Source: Bacillus sp. FJAT-42315
GTDB lineage: Bacteria > Bacillota > Bacilli > Bacillales > Domibacillaceae
Length of the DNA stretch: 64,000 nt
Direction of reading: 5' to 3'
Assembly (NCBI RefSeq): GCF_002797375.1
Contig: NZ_KZ454941.1
Location: 2,619,078 to 2,683,077, forward strand
The notes under the pieces were generated by a model. The model was not told the origin of the DNA and did no database searches. It was given only the letters and a program-made list of their open reading frames with translations. Positions 27,027 to 36,928 of this stretch are shown piece after piece (positions within the stretch are counted from its first letter, which is position 1; the number at the start of each line of letters is the position of its first letter). Both the position numbers and the translations under genes were made by a program.

Positions 27027-28406
27027 TTATTTATTTTTCGTTAATGTCCATCCTGTCACTCCGAATAGAATAGTTAACATCGGACTTAATAAACAAAAGA
27101 AAGCAAACGGTAAATAATCAAGAGTAGGAACGCCTAGCATTTTTGTAATAAACACTCCACATACACTCCATGGAACGAGCGGATTGATGACTGTCCCTGC
27201 ATCTTCAAGTGTTCGTGATAAATTTTTCTTCGCAAGTCCTACTTTTTCGAATTGCCGTCCAAATGCTTCTCCTGTTAGTAAGATGGATAAATATTGCTCC
27301 CCAATAATAAAGTTCACGCCAATCGCAGAAGTAGCTGCAGCCGTGATTGTGCTCCATGCTTTTTGTAAACGATGCTCAATCGCTTCAAATAAGCGCGGAA
27401 TAATGCCAAGTGAAAATAATAAACCTCCTAGGCTCAACGAAAGCAAAACGAGAGAAACAGTAAACATCATGCTTTCCATACCGCCTCTTGATAATAAAGC
27501 ATCTACTTCCGCATTTCCTGTCTCCGCTACATAGCCAGAAAAAATCACTTGAAAGACATCAGCGATTGTATGATCTGAATGAATAAATGATAACGCAATC
27601 CCCAATATAGAACTTAATGCTAATGTAATAAAAGGAGATACTCTTTTAATAGAGAGGATGAATAATAGAACCACCGGCAACCACGAATACCAATGAACTA
27701 GATTCATCTCTAGTAACATAGCCTTTATCGCTTGGATTTTCGGAAAATCCGCTCCAGTCATTTCCGGTGAAACCCCCGCGAATAATAGAACGGTAATGAA
27801 GAAAGCTGGAATCGTTGTCCACGCCATATTACGAATATGTTCAAATAAATCAATACCGACAATCGATGCCGCTAAATTTGTCGTATCTGACAAAGGAGAC
27901 ATCTTATCGCCAAAAAAGGCACCAGACACGACTGCCCCGGCCGTAATCGCAACCGATGCATCCATCGCTTGACTCACACCAATAAAAGCTACTCCGAGCG
28001 TTGCCACTGTCGTTAAAGAACTACCAATACCCAAACCAACGATCGCCGTAACAAGAAAGACGACACTATAAAAGAATTTAGGCGTCACTAGTCCAAATGC
28101 TGCGTGAATCATCGTCGGAATGGTTCCAGACAAAATCCAACTGCTCACTAAAACACCAATAAAGAAAAAGATAAAAACTGCACCCATTCCGCTTTTCGCC
28201 CCATCTAGCATGCCGGCTTCAAGCTTTTTGAATGGAATTTTTTTGAACACTCCAAAAGCTAGCAATAATAAGATCGAAATAAGAATAGGGATATGTGGGA
28301 CAGATCCCAATTTAATAATCGACAAACTGATGACTGTAATGATCATCCCAATTAATACAAATGCTTGCATTAACGTAGGCTTCATTAATGACTCCACTTT
28401 AAACAT
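27027..28406 (-). CDS. nhaC: Na+/H+ antiporter NhaC family protein
   Basis: A 459-residue membrane protein with 11-12 TM segments. It has the NhaC signature GAVVSGAFFGDKMSPLSDTTNLAASIVGIDLFEH (about 158-190), split by the gap between helices, and a repeated inverted half in TAAATSAIGVNFIIGEQYLS. Members exchange Na+/H+ or, as MleN does, malate-2H+ for Na+-lactate; sequence alone does not separate these. ATG 28406 is chosen because AGAGGTG lies six bases upstream; the longer reading lacks a site. Confidence 0.85.
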   Translation of the reverse strand: MFKVESLMKPTLMQAFVLIGMIITVISLSIIKLGSVPHIPILISILLLLAFGVFKKIPFKKLEAGMLDGAKSGMGAVFIFFFIGVLVSSWILSGTIPTMIHAAFGLVTPKFFYSVVFLVTAIVGLGIGSSLTTVATLGVAFIGVSQAMDASVAITAGAVVSGAFFGDKMSPLSDTTNLAASIVGIDLFEHIRNMAWTTIPAFFITVLLFAGVSPEMTGADFPKIQAIKAMLLEMNLVHWYSWLPVVLLFILSIKRVSPFITLALSSILGIALSFIHSDHTIADVFQVIFSGYVAETGNAEVDALLSRGGMESMMFTVSLVLLSLSLGGLLFSLGIIPRLFEAIEHRLQKAWSTITAAATSAIGVNFIIGEQYLSILLTGEAFGRQFEKVGLAKKNLSRTLEDAGTVINPLVPWSVCGVFITKMLGVPTLDYLPFAFFCLLSPMLTILFGVTGWTLTKNK

Positions 28407-28524
28407 TTTGTACACCTCTGATGTATGCAATTACTTTTTTGCTTGAACGCTTTTCTGCATTGAAGCATATAACCTTCATTATTATCTAATTGAACACTGG
28501 TGTCAATCAATTATTCCATATAAC

Positions 28525-28564
28525 TAAAAAAACCAGCTAGAAAACTCATTTTCTAGCTGGTTTT
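28525..28564 (-). terminator. Terminator of prfC
   Basis: AACCAGCTAGAAAA pairs with TTTTCTAGCTGGTT around a four-base loop, with T/A runs on both sides; it ends eight bases after the prfC stop. Confidence 0.9.
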
Positions 28565-28571
28565 GATCTAT

Positions 28572-30146
28572 TTACTCCATAATGTTATACAGTTTTAAGT
28601 TTTCATTCTTATCACTGAACCAACGTAAAGCAAATTCATTTTCAAACAGGAAGACAAGACGGTCATAACGATCCCTTACAAGCAAGCTCCGAGAATTAGA
28701 TAAGCTCTCTTTTACATCTTGTTCATTTTCGATCCAACGAGCAATTTTTGACCCCATCGGCTCCATGATCACTTCTGAGTTATATTCGTTCTTCATTCGA
28801 TGCTCAAACACTTCAAATTGAAGCTGACCTACCGCACCTAAAATATAGTTTTCTGTGTGCAGCGTTTTATAAAGCTGAATAGCTCCTTCTTGTACTAACT
28901 GCTGAATCCCTTTATGAAAACTTTTTTGTTTCATCACGTTTTTAGCTGATACTTTCATAAACAGCTCCGGTGTAAATTGTGGGAGCTTTTCATATTGAAA
29001 GAATGGTTTTTCTCCGACTAATGTATCACCAATTTGATAAGTTCCTGTATCATATAAACCGATAATATCCCCACTTACTGCTTCGTTAACGGTACTACGA
29101 TCATCCGCTAAAAATTGAGTCGACTGTGACACTTTAGATGATTTTCCCGTTCTTGTTAATGTCACGCTCATACCGCGTTCGAACTTTCCTGAACAAATTC
29201 GAAAGAAAGCAATACGGTCACGATGAGCCGGGTTCATATTCGCTTGAATTTTAAAGATAAAGCCAGAAAACTGTTCACTAACCGGATCAATTTCGCCTTT
29301 ATCAGAATTACGAGGCTGTGGCGGTGGAGCAAACTGCAAATATGTTTCTAAAAATGTTTGGACACCAAAGTTTGTTAACGCGCTACCAAAAAATACCGGT
29401 GTTAGCGTTCCATTAGCAATTCGTTCTTCTGAAAATTCATTACCTGCTTCTGCAAGAAGCATAATTTCTTCTAACGTTTGATCATATAAAGAGGATTTCT
29501 TTATGTCATGATCAACGGCTAATTCTCCGTCTTCATTCAAGGGAAGGAAACGATCTTCCTCATTTTCCACACGAAACTGTTCAATTCGTTGATTAAAGCG
29601 ATCGTAAATACCGAAGAACTCTTTCCCCATTCCAATCGGCCAGTTCATCGGATACGACTCAATACCTAACACTTCTTCAAGCTCAGCTAGAAGTTCGAGC
29701 GGCAATTTTGCTTGTCGATCCAATTTGTTAATAAAGGTAAAAATAGGAATCCCTCTCATGCGACATACTTTAAATAATTTAATCGTTTGCGCTTCGATTC
29801 CTTTCGCTGCATCCACAATCATGACCGCACTATCTACTGCCATTAATGTTCGATACGTATCTTCACTGAAATCCTGATGCCCAGGTGTATCCAAAATATT
29901 GACTCGATAATCATCATATTGAAACTGCATAACAGAAGAAGTAACAGAAATCCCCCGTTGCTTTTCAATATCCATCCAGTCAGATGTCGCATATTTCCCT
30001 GTTTTCTTTCCTTTTACTGTCCCCGCATCACGAATGGCGCCTCCAAACAGTAATAATTTCTCTGTTAATGTCGTTTTCCCCGCATCTGGATGGGAAATAA
30101 TCGCAAATGTTCTCCTAGAGAGAACTTCTTCTTTTAATGAAGCCAT
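28572..30146 (-). CDS. prfC: Peptide chain release factor 3
   Basis: RF3 is the GTPase that recycles RF1/RF2 from the ribosome after peptide release. The 524 residues show G1 [13 protein letters not shown] (about 18-30), the RF3-specific switch [13 protein letters not shown]3 DTPGHQDF and G4 FINKLDR, then domains II and III ending with the typical [15 protein letters not shown] 30146 ([14 protein letters not shown]) is the family start; the ribosome site GAAAGGA is 12 bases upstream, slightly far. It is a single-gene unit. Confidence 0.95.
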   Translation of the reverse strand: MASLKEEVLSRRTFAIISHPDAGKTTLTEKLLLFGGAIRDAGTVKGKKTGKYATSDWMDIEKQRGISVTSSVMQFQYDDYRVNILDTPGHQDFSEDTYRTLMAVDSAVMIVDAAKGIEAQTIKLFKVCRMRGIPIFTFINKLDRQAKLPLELLAELEEVLGIESYPMNWPIGMGKEFFGIYDRFNQRIEQFRVENEEDRFLPLNEDGELAVDHDIKKSSLYDQTLEEIMLLAEAGNEFSEERIANGTLTPVFFGSALTNFGVQTFLETYLQFAPPPQPRNSDKGEIDPVSEQFSGFIFKIQANMNPAHRDRIAFFRICSGKFERGMSVTLTRTGKSSKVSQSTQFLADDRSTVNEAVSGDIIGLYDTGTYQIGDTLVGEKPFFQYEKLPQFTPELFMKVSAKNVMKQKSFHKGIQQLVQEGAIQLYKTLHTENYILGAVGQLQFEVFEHRMKNEYNSEVIMEPMGSKIARWIENEQDVKESLSNSRSLLVRDRYDRLVFLFENEFALRWFSDKNENLKLYNIME

Positions 30147-30225
30147 GTAGTAGCCAAATCCTTTCAAAGTTAAAATCCGTCAATTGCCATGAAAAAAATA
30201 TAGCGAAAAATGTGGGAAATGTCTA

Positions 30226-30468
30226 TTACATTTCGCACGTCCACTGATAAATTCGGTGAGCTAACCCTACAGCAGGCTCCTCTTCTAATCCCGTTTTCAT
30301 TAATGAAGTAGACATTTCGGTTACAAAACTTTCCCCGCTCTCTTCATACGTGAAAGAAATAGACCACTGCTGTGCTGGAACAGCCACGACAAAGGTCTCT
30401 TCTTTTTTATTTTCGTATATATATACTTTAATTTCTTTTTCATGTAACAATGTTTTTCTTATTTTCAT
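30226..30468 (-). CDS. yueH: YueH-like small protein, function unknown
   Basis: An 80-residue soluble acidic protein (KVYIYENKKEETFVVAVPAQ, then SFTYEESGESF and a C-terminal IYQWTCEM). It resembles Bacillus YueH in pattern and length. GAAGGAG lies seven bases before the ATG. No catalytic motif is visible. It lies alone between prfC and the divergent nupC. Confidence 0.6.
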   Translation of the reverse strand: MKIRKTLLHEKEIKVYIYENKKEETFVVAVPAQQWSISFTYEESGESFVTEMSTSLMKTGLEEEPAVGLAHRIYQWTCEM

Positions 30469-30493
30469 GTTTATGCTCCTTCATTTAAGACAA

Positions 30494-30558
30494 ATAATAA
30501 TAGAGTCCTGTTTCTTCCTGTTAAATTTTTCTGTGAAAAACGGACTATTTTATTATTG
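30494..30558. other. AT-rich imperfect hairpin between yueH and nupC
   Basis: AATAATA-AGTCC on the left can pair with GGACT-TATTATT on the right, with a further GTTTC/GAAAAC step inside. It lies between two divergent genes, so it is not a simple terminator for either; it may be an operator, an RNA leader of one gene, or chance in AT-rich DNA. Confidence 0.3.
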
Positions 30559-30626
30559 TATATCTTTTTATCTCATTATAAACTATACACCTGTGTGTCA
30601 AAAAGTGAAATATAGAGGTGAGTTAA

Positions 30627-31844
30627 TTGACGTATATTTGGGGTCTATTTGGGATTTTAGTCGTTCTTGGAATAGGCTATATTTTTTCTACAAATAGAAA
30701 AATGATTAAATGGAGAACCGTGCTTGGTGGACTAGCTATTCAGCTTTTGTTCGCTTTTATCGTTTTAAAATGGGATTGGGGTCAAGCGAGAATGCACGAC
30801 TTCACCATGCTAGTCAATGCCATTATTGACTATTCGCGAGCAGGAATTGACTTTTTATTTGGTGGGTTATATACAAAGGAATCAAACATCACCTTTGTAT
30901 TTGCTTTAAACGTATTACCCGTCGTCATTTTCTTTTCTGCTTTAATTTCCGTTCTATATTACTTAGGAATTATGCAGTTTTTCATCAAGATTATTGGTGG
31001 AGCACTCGCTAAATTACTAAGTACGCGAAAAGCAGAATCCATCTCAGCTGCAGCTAATATTTTTGTCGGACAAACAGAAGCACCACTTGTGATCAAGCCT
31101 TATATTAATAAAATGACGGAATCGGAGTTATTTGCGGTCATGACAGGTGGATTAGCTTCTGTCGCTGGCTCTGTTCTTATCGGTTATTCATTATTAGGCG
31201 TGCCTCTAGAATATTTGCTAGCTGCTAGCTTCATGGCTGCTCCAGCTGGACTTGTCATGGCTAAGCTATTTGTTCCTGAAACGAACACAGAGCCTGAGCC
31301 GAAAGAGTTTGAAATGGAAGTGGATTCTGATTCTACAAATGTGATTGATGCGGCAGCTAAAGGAGCCGGTGTTGGGTTGCAACTAGCGTTAAACATCGGT
31401 GCAATGCTTCTGGCTTTTATCGCATTAGTAGCTATGATTAATGGGATTTTCGGCTTCATCGGCGGACTCATTGGCATAGAGAATTTATCGCTTGAGCTTC
31501 TGCTCGGCTATATCTTTTCTCCGCTTGCTTTTGCTATCGGGGTACCGTGGGACGAAGCGATTCAAGCAGGAAATTACATCGGTCAAAAGATTGTCATTAA
31601 CGAATTTGTTGCCTATTCGAATTTCGCCCCTGAAATTCCGAATTTATCTGAGAAAACAGCCGCAATTTTAAGCTTTGCTCTTTGCGGATTTGCTAACATT
31701 TCATCGATGGCCATCTTACTCGGTGGTCTTGGAAATCTAGCACCAAGTCGCCGGTCAGATATTGCCCGCTTAGGAATTAAATCCGTTCTTGCTGGTGCTC
31801 TTGCATCTTTATTAAGCGCAGCGATCGCTGGGATGTTAATTTAA
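30627..31844 (+). CDS. nupC: Concentrative nucleoside transporter (NupC family)
   Basis: A CNT-family nucleoside/cation symporter of 405 residues and about ten TM segments. It carries the family motif [26 protein letters not shown], split across the hairpin, and the second core motif [20 protein letters not shown] near the C-terminus. Purine or pyrimidine preference cannot be read. The start is TTG at 30627 with AGAGGTG six bases upstream. No purine riboswitch is seen upstream. It ends in its own terminator. Confidence 0.92.
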   Translation: MTYIWGLFGILVVLGIGYIFSTNRKMIKWRTVLGGLAIQLLFAFIVLKWDWGQARMHDFTMLVNAIIDYSRAGIDFLFGGLYTKESNITFVFALNVLPVVIFFSALISVLYYLGIMQFFIKIIGGALAKLLSTRKAESISAAANIFVGQTEAPLVIKPYINKMTESELFAVMTGGLASVAGSVLIGYSLLGVPLEYLLAASFMAAPAGLVMAKLFVPETNTEPEPKEFEMEVDSDSTNVIDAAAKGAGVGLQLALNIGAMLLAFIALVAMINGIFGFIGGLIGIENLSLELLLGYIFSPLAFAIGVPWDEAIQAGNYIGQKIVINEFVAYSNFAPEIPNLSEKTAAILSFALCGFANISSMAILLGGLGNLAPSRRSDIARLGIKSVLAGALASLLSAAIAGMLI

Positions 31845-31852
31845 AAAGAGCG

Positions 31853-31890
31853 AAAAAACACTAGGAAAACAAATTTTCTGGTGTTTTTTC
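31853..31890 (+). terminator. Terminator of nupC
   Basis: AAAAAACAC pairs with GTGTTTTTT, with an inner GGAAAA/TTTTC stem. Confidence 0.85.
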
Positions 31891-32011
31891 ATTTTGTACG
31901 AATGATTCAGCAGAACCATAAAAAAATATTGCTGTTTACATACTATATAGATCATTAGTGAAGAATAATATTTGTTCTTTTAGAAAAGGATATCATCAGG
32001 AGGTGTTATCA

Positions 32012-32251
32012 TTGGCTAAAATCGGTGTCGAACTTACTCTTCAAAATGTGAAACAAGCGCTACAGGAAAAAGGTCATCAAGTCGTCGATTTAAAAAATGA
32101 ATCCGACATACAGCAATGTGATTGTTGTGTCATTACAGGTTTAGATGCGAACTTAATGGGTATTCAAGAAGCACTGACAAAGAGATCCATTATTGAAGCA
32201 AGCGGCAGGAGTGCGGAAGAGGTATGCCAAGAAGTAGAGAGTAGAATTTAA
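32012..32251 (+). CDS. ykuS: YkuS family protein (UPF0180)
   Basis: A 79-residue protein recognised as YkuS: KIGVELTLQNVKQALQEKGH, then the Cys pair CDCCVITGLDANLMGIQ and a C-terminal ASGRSAEEVCQEVESR. The function is unknown. TTG 32012 is fixed by AGGAGGTG (31999-32006) six bases upstream; the longer reading from 31958 is not supported. Confidence 0.88.
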   Translation: MAKIGVELTLQNVKQALQEKGHQVVDLKNESDIQQCDCCVITGLDANLMGIQEALTKRSIIEASGRSAEEVCQEVESRI

Positions 32252-32393
32252 TATCGGTTTCATCAGCCGTCCGCACATGATTTATAAGTATGCGGTCGGC
32301 TTTGACCATACAAAAAATCGTTAAACTTAGTTAATAATTAACGGTGTATATAAGCGAGTAAAGGAATAAATAAATTATAAGGAGGAATAAAAA

Positions 32394-32648
32394 GTGGGCT
32401 TCATTATGTATTTAATTGTCGGTGGACTCATTGGCTGGTTCGCTGGAGTTATTCTTGGTAAAGATATTCCAGGTGGGATTATCGGTAATATTGTTGCCGG
32501 GATTATCGGGGCTTGGGTTGGTGGTAAGCTGTTTGGAACTATGGGACCAACGATGGCAGGAATTGCAATTATTCCTGCTTTAATTGGCTCTGTTATTTTA
32601 GTACTTATTGCGAGCTTCCTTTTAAGTCGAATGAAGCAGACTTCATAA
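32394..32648 (+). CDS. GlsB/YeaQ/YmgE family membrane protein
   Basis: An 84-residue protein with three TM helices rich in Gly and Ile (IVGGLIGWFAGVILG, IIGNIVAGIIGAWVGGKLFG), typical of the transglycosylase-associated / GlsB family seen in general stress regulons. In B. subtilis the relative is YwzA. The GTG start lies behind AAGGAGG. It is monocistronic; the region to 32724 holds only the convergent gene's tail. Confidence 0.82.
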   Translation: MGFIMYLIVGGLIGWFAGVILGKDIPGGIIGNIVAGIIGAWVGGKLFGTMGPTMAGIAIIPALIGSVILVLIASFLLSRMKQTS

Positions 32649-32723
32649 GTGAACTGGATAGGAACTTTTAGGGGCTGCTTGCACAGATAATTAAACGGTG
32701 TAGCAGACCCTTTATATGGATTT

Positions 32724-33896
32724 TCAGTTACATACACTCTTAGCTTTTACTTGTTGCAGTGCTTGACGACAATCTTCAATTAAATCAGCTGAAGACTCTA
32801 ATCCGACCGAAAGTCTCAGCAATCCGTCCGTTATTCCTCGTTTGGCTCTTTCCTCTTTAGGCATCGCCGCATGTGACATTTTAGCTGGATAGGAAAGAAT
32901 CGATTCTACTGCTCCGAGACTAACGGCAAACACAGGAATATTTATATGCTGAACAAACTGCCTAACTGCTTCTTCATTTTTCAATTCAAACGAAAGGACG
33001 GCCCCTGCCCCTCTTGCTTGATAGGAATGCACCTCATATCCTGGGTGATCCGTTAAGCCGGGGTAATAAACTTTTTCGACTAGTTTATGCTTTTGTAAAA
33101 AGTTAGCTAACTCTTTAGCTGTTTTCGAAGATTGCTCCAAACGTACATGAAGAGTTTTCAACCCTCTTAACACAAGCCAAGAATCATGAGCACCTAACAC
33201 AGCGCCAAATGTATTTTGAAGCTGATACAAACGGTCGCCTAATTGTTCATCTTTCGTTACAGCCAGTCCTGCTAATACATCGCTATGACCAGATAGGAAC
33301 TTTGTTGCACTATGCAAAACAAGGTCGACACCTAACTTAAGAGGTTGCTGCAAGGCAGGCGTTAAAAAAGTGTTGTCAACAAAAGTTAAGCAATGATGCG
33401 CTTTTGCTAACTTAACGATCCCACGAATGTCAGTCACTTTTAATAACGGATTAGACGGAGTTTCAATATAAATAAGCTGCGTGTTTTCTCTTATGTTTGA
33501 AGCCACTTCATGTAAATTGCTCATATCAACAAATGTATAGTCAATCCCAAATCGGTTTAACACGGTTGTCACCAGTCGATATGTGCCCCCGTACACATCT
33601 TCCGTGATTAAAACATGATCTCCTTTCGAAAGTAATAAAAACGCGGTAGAAATAGCTGCCATTCCTGATGAAAAAGCAAAACCTCTCGTCCCACCTTCTA
33701 ATTCAGCAATCGCTTCCTCTAATGCTTCCCTTGTTGGATTGCCTGAACGACTATAATCATAGTTGCCAAATTGATCAAAATCCACTTGATGAAAGGTGGA
33801 CGCATGCTGCACGGCAACACTTACTGCGCCTGTTTGTTTATCAAATTTATGACGATTATGCAATAATTGTGTTTGAAAGGAATACGTTTTTTCCAT
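32724..33896 (-). CDS. metC: Cystathionine beta-lyase / homocysteine-forming PLP enzyme
   Basis: A Cys/Met-metabolism PLP enzyme of 390 residues. It has the PLP lysine 199 in LVLHSATKFLSGHSDV, the phosphate-binding YSRSGNPTR and SSGMAAIST, and the C-terminal LRLSVGLES. It should convert cystathionine to homocysteine. ATG 33896 is chosen, with AGAGGAG eight bases upstream, over a GTG nine bases earlier. It starts five bases after the metI stop and shares the S-box leader. It could also act as gamma-lyase; family trees would decide. Confidence 0.85.
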   Translation of the reverse strand: MEKTYSFQTQLLHNRHKFDKQTGAVSVAVQHASTFHQVDFDQFGNYDYSRSGNPTREALEEAIAELEGGTRGFAFSSGMAAISTAFLLLSKGDHVLITEDVYGGTYRLVTTVLNRFGIDYTFVDMSNLHEVASNIRENTQLIYIETPSNPLLKVTDIRGIVKLAKAHHCLTFVDNTFLTPALQQPLKLGVDLVLHSATKFLSGHSDVLAGLAVTKDEQLGDRLYQLQNTFGAVLGAHDSWLVLRGLKTLHVRLEQSSKTAKELANFLQKHKLVEKVYYPGLTDHPGYEVHSYQARGAGAVLSFELKNEEAVRQFVQHINIPVFAVSLGAVESILSYPAKMSHAAMPKEERAKRGITDGLLRLSVGLESSADLIEDCRQALQQVKAKSVCN

Positions 33897-33901
33897 ACCT
33901 A

Positions 33902-35011
33902 TCACTCCTCTTTCATTTTGTTAAATGCCTGTGTTAAATCCGCTAATAAATCTTCGGTATGCTCAATCCCGACCGAAAATCGTAGCAGACGATTACAAAC
34001 TCCGCGCTCAAGTCGTACTTCTTCTGGAATGTCCATATGAGTCTGTGTAGCAGGATACGTAATAAAGCTTTCAACTCCACCGAGACTTTCCGCAAATGAG
34101 ATCAATTGAAGGCTTTGTAAAAAAGGATCAACCCAACCTTCTGACGCTATTCGGAAAGATAACATTCCTCCACGGCCTGGATAAAAAACATCCGTTACTT
34201 CCGGGCAACATCGAAAGAACTCTGCTATTTGCTTGGCGTTTTCTTCATGCTGCTTCATTCGCAATCCTAGTGTTTTTAACCCACGAATTAATAGCCAAGA
34301 ATCGAACGGTGATAAAACCGCTCCAGCTGCATTTTGCATCTCTGCTATTTTTCCTGCTAACTCTTCACCTTTCACAGCTACTAACCCTGCTAATACATCA
34401 TTATGTCCACCTAAATACTTCGTCGCGCTATGGATGACAATATCCGCTCCATCTAAAAGTGGACGTTGGAGCAATGGCGTATAAAACGTATTGTCAACAA
34501 TCAATAACAACTCATGTTCCTTAGCAAAAGCGGCGACAGCTTTTATATCTGCCTCCTGTAAAAGAGGATTGGTCGGCGTTTCAAGGAAAATGACCTTTGT
34601 ATTTGGCGATAGCTTCTCTTTCGTTTTGGACAAATCTTGAAAGCTATCATAAACAAACGACACGTGATACTTTTTCCACATTTTCTCGAACAATCGATAA
34701 GTACCTCCGTAAAGGTCTGCAGATACAAGCCATTCATCTCCAGCCTCAGTTAACGATAGAATCGTATGAATAGCCGCCATGCCTGAAGAAAAAGCGAACC
34801 CAGCATCGCCCCCTTCTAACTCCGCTATTGCTTGTTCTACAATCTGTCTAGTCGGATTTCCTGTGCGAACATAATCAAAGCCGGTAGAACGGCCGATTCC
34901 TTCATGACGATAAGCGGTAGAAAAATAAACAGGCGGATTCACTGTCCCCGTCTGTTCTTCACTCCGATTCCCAATTTGCGCCAAAATCGTCTCTATCTGC
35001 TTATTTCCCAT
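33902..35011 (-). CDS. metI: Cystathionine gamma-synthase / O-acetylhomoserine thiolyase
   Basis: A 369-residue PLP enzyme homologous to its downstream neighbour. It has Lys198 in IVIHSATKYLGGHNDV, YVRTGNPTRQ and LRFSVGIEHTEDL. First gene of the metI-metC pair, the B. subtilis arrangement for the trans-sulphuration path from O-acetylhomoserine and cysteine to homocysteine. AAGGAGAGG precedes the ATG. An S-box riboswitch upstream makes expression fall when SAM is plentiful. Confidence 0.88.
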   Translation of the reverse strand: MGNKQIETILAQIGNRSEEQTGTVNPPVYFSTAYRHEGIGRSTGFDYVRTGNPTRQIVEQAIAELEGGDAGFAFSSGMAAIHTILSLTEAGDEWLVSADLYGGTYRLFEKMWKKYHVSFVYDSFQDLSKTKEKLSPNTKVIFLETPTNPLLQEADIKAVAAFAKEHELLLIVDNTFYTPLLQRPLLDGADIVIHSATKYLGGHNDVLAGLVAVKGEELAGKIAEMQNAAGAVLSPFDSWLLIRGLKTLGLRMKQHEENAKQIAEFFRCCPEVTDVFYPGRGGMLSFRIASEGWVDPFLQSLQLISFAESLGGVESFITYPATQTHMDIPEEVRLERGVCNRLLRFSVGIEHTEDLLADLTQAFNKMKEE

Positions 35012-35052
35012 GTTATCCTCTCCTTATTAATGATGATTTATTTAGAAAAAAA

Positions 35053-35200
35053 TAAAAAGCCTTCTTAGGAAGAAGGCTTTTTCTATCACTTCTTCTCATC
35101 TTTCGGATCTTTCATCCGCTGGATTTAGCACCTTGACTTACAAATAGCCGGTTGCTGAAGTATCATCGGGCCAGTCCCTCCACTTCTCTTGATAAGAACA
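35053..35200 (-). ncRNA. SAM riboswitch (S-box) upstream of metI-metC
   Basis: The minus strand carries the S-box core: TTCTTATCAAGAGAAGTGG, GGGACTGGCCCGATGA, CTTCAGCAACCGGC, then AAGGTGCTAAATCCAGC and GATGAGAAG. It is followed by a terminator AAAAAGCCTTCTT/AAGAAGGCTTTTT (plus 35055-35082) with a T run. SAM binding should favour termination. Confidence 0.97.
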
Positions 35201-35492
35201 TATTTAATTTTTTATAACAGGGAGCTGTTCCCCTACCATTTTATTTAAAATTTTTCGTTTTTATTACTGTACAGGATCAAATCATCAATAGCAACACTTT
35301 TTAAAATTTTTATTTTTTTCTGAATCATTTATTCGTTTTAATCAAACAATCATTGATTCTATATTCTTTTGTTAATTTTCTGAAAATTTTGTTGATTATC
35401 TTTTTAGGCTGTTATACAATAAAAAACATTAACTTATAATGCAGGCTTCTGAGAGCATTTTACTTAAATAACAAAAGGAGAGAGTAAAACAT
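35201..35492. promoter_or_regulatory. AT-rich divergent promoter region (metI leader / malic enzyme)
   Basis: The 290 bases hold no gene. For the plus-strand malic enzyme gene I see TTGATT (35392-35397), 17 bases, TACAAT (35415-35420), and AAAGGAGAG before the ATG. The metI promoter must lie just above 35200 on the minus strand; its boxes are not clear-cut. A small GGGA/TCCC hairpin lies around 35219-35235. Confidence 0.5.
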
Positions 35493-36749
35493 ATGCACAA
35501 TTTGCGAGAAGATGCTTTAGAAATTCATCGACACCACCAAGGAAAATTAGAAACGTCAGCGAAATTAAATGTAAAGAATGTAAAAGATTTAAGCCTTGTG
35601 TATTCGCCTGGAGTAGCAGAGCCATGCTTAGAAATCCATGCTCATCCCGAAAAGATATATGAGTATACTATGAAGGCGAATACTGTTGCGGTCGTTTCAG
35701 ATGGGACAGCGGTTTTAGGTCTTGGTGATATCGGAGCAGATGCCTCGCTACCTGTTATGGAGGGAAAAGCCATTTTATTTAAAAATTTTGCGGGCGTTGA
35801 TGCTTTTCCTATTTGTATTGACACGAAAGATCCTGAAGAAGTCATCAAGACGGTTAAATTATTGCAATCTTCCTTCGGTGGTATCAATTTAGAAGATATT
35901 AAAGCGCCTAATTGCTTCCTAATCGAAGAAAGGTTAAAAAAAGAAATGGATATTCCAGTCTTTCACGATGACCAACACGGAACAGCCATCGTAACTCTTG
36001 CTGGCTTAATTAACTCATTAAAGCTCGTTCATAAAACATTAAACGATATTAAAGTGGTTATTAATGGAGCAGGTGCTGCCGGGATCGCTATCGCTAAATT
36101 ATTATACAGCTTTGGCGTGAAGGAAATCATTATGTGTGATTCCAAAGGAGCGATATATGCAGGAAGACCCCATGGGATGAACTCTGTAAAGGAAGAAATC
36201 GCAACGTTCACTAATCCTAACCGAGTAGAAGGAACACTTGAAAAAGCGATCATCAATAGTGACGTATTTATTGGCGTTTCTGCTGCTGGAGCATTAACAT
36301 CAGAAATGGTCCGTACAATGGCACAAGATCCGATCGTCTTTGCCATGGCCAATCCTAATCCCGAAATTGATCCTATAGAGGCAAAAGCAGCTGGAGTTAA
36401 AATTATTGGCACAGGACGCTCAGATTTTCCTAACCAAGTAAATAATGTTCTTGCTTTTCCAGGGATATTCCGCGGAGCACTTGATACCCGAGCAACCGAC
36501 ATTAATGAAGAAATGAAAATTGCCGCCGCTCACGCCATCGCTTCCCTCATAGCAGACCATGAACTAGCAGATGATTATATCATCCCTTCAGCATTTGATG
36601 CCCGAGTTGCACCAGAAGTAGCCGCTGCTGTGGCCGCTGCTGCTATTCACTCAGGTGTCGCTCGCCAACATATTAATGTTGATTCCCTACGTCATAAAAC
36701 CTACCAGCTATCAGCTATTCAAGTAAAGCCTGCTGAAATCATTTTATAA
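35493..36749 (+). CDS. NAD(P)-dependent malic enzyme
   Basis: Oxidative decarboxylation of malate to pyruvate. The 418 residues match the short bacterial malic enzymes (YtsJ/MalS group): catalytic Tyr37 in LSLVYSPGVAEPC, the metal-binding region with VFHDDQHGTAIV, the Lys-containing MEGKAILFKNFAGVDAF and the Rossmann motif VINGAGAAGIAIAK (about 190-203). Cofactor preference is not readable. Its stop codon TAA lies inside the ATAA boundary of repeat copy 2. Confidence 0.9.
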   Translation: MHNLREDALEIHRHHQGKLETSAKLNVKNVKDLSLVYSPGVAEPCLEIHAHPEKIYEYTMKANTVAVVSDGTAVLGLGDIGADASLPVMEGKAILFKNFAGVDAFPICIDTKDPEEVIKTVKLLQSSFGGINLEDIKAPNCFLIEERLKKEMDIPVFHDDQHGTAIVTLAGLINSLKLVHKTLNDIKVVINGAGAAGIAIAKLLYSFGVKEIIMCDSKGAIYAGRPHGMNSVKEEIATFTNPNRVEGTLEKAIINSDVFIGVSAAGALTSEMVRTMAQDPIVFAMANPNPEIDPIEAKAAGVKIIGTGRSDFPNQVNNVLAFPGIFRGALDTRATDINEEMKIAAAHAIASLIADHELADDYIIPSAFDARVAPEVAAAVAAAAIHSGVARQHINVDSLRHKTYQLSAIQVKPAEIIL

Positions 36750-36884
36750 CGTGAACCTTCAATCAGTGGGAGGCTTCATCCCCACTGATTGTTAGTTGAA
36801 CGAATCGGGCGTTTACGGGCAGTTGATCCCTCACCTAATGCTATTTGGAGGTGAGGGTCTTACTGCCCGTTAATGCGGGATAAA
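36746..36884 (+). repeat. Two-hairpin repeat family, copy 2 (139 bp)
   Basis: Runs from ATAACGTGAACCTTCAATCA to GCGGGATAAA. Hairpin 1 is CAATCAGTGGG/CCCACTGATTG; hairpin 2 is ACGGGCAGT...CCCTCACCT with AGGTGAGGG...ACTGCCCGT. The left boundary coincides with the malic enzyme stop and the right boundary runs into the pxpA terminator. Confidence 0.9.
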
Positions 36885-36928
36885 AAAAGTTGACCGTCAT
36901 ACAAAAACATATGATGGTCAACTTTTTT
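36884..36928 (-). terminator. Terminator of the pxp operon
   Basis: AAAAAGTTGACC pairs with GGTCAACTTTTT, with an inner TCAT/ATGA step; T runs on both strands. Confidence 0.85.

Noticed and set aside
28406..28526. cre (CcpA) site before the nhaC-like gene
   Set aside because: TTGAACGCTTTTCT only partly matches the cre consensus and is not palindromic enough.
30627..31844. Purine riboswitch before nupC
   Set aside because: The upstream 150 bases lack the conserved purine-aptamer core; only an AT-rich hairpin is seen.
36029..36502. 157-residue frame antisense to the malic enzyme gene
   Set aside because: A reading of the complementary strand of a conserved gene; no start signals.
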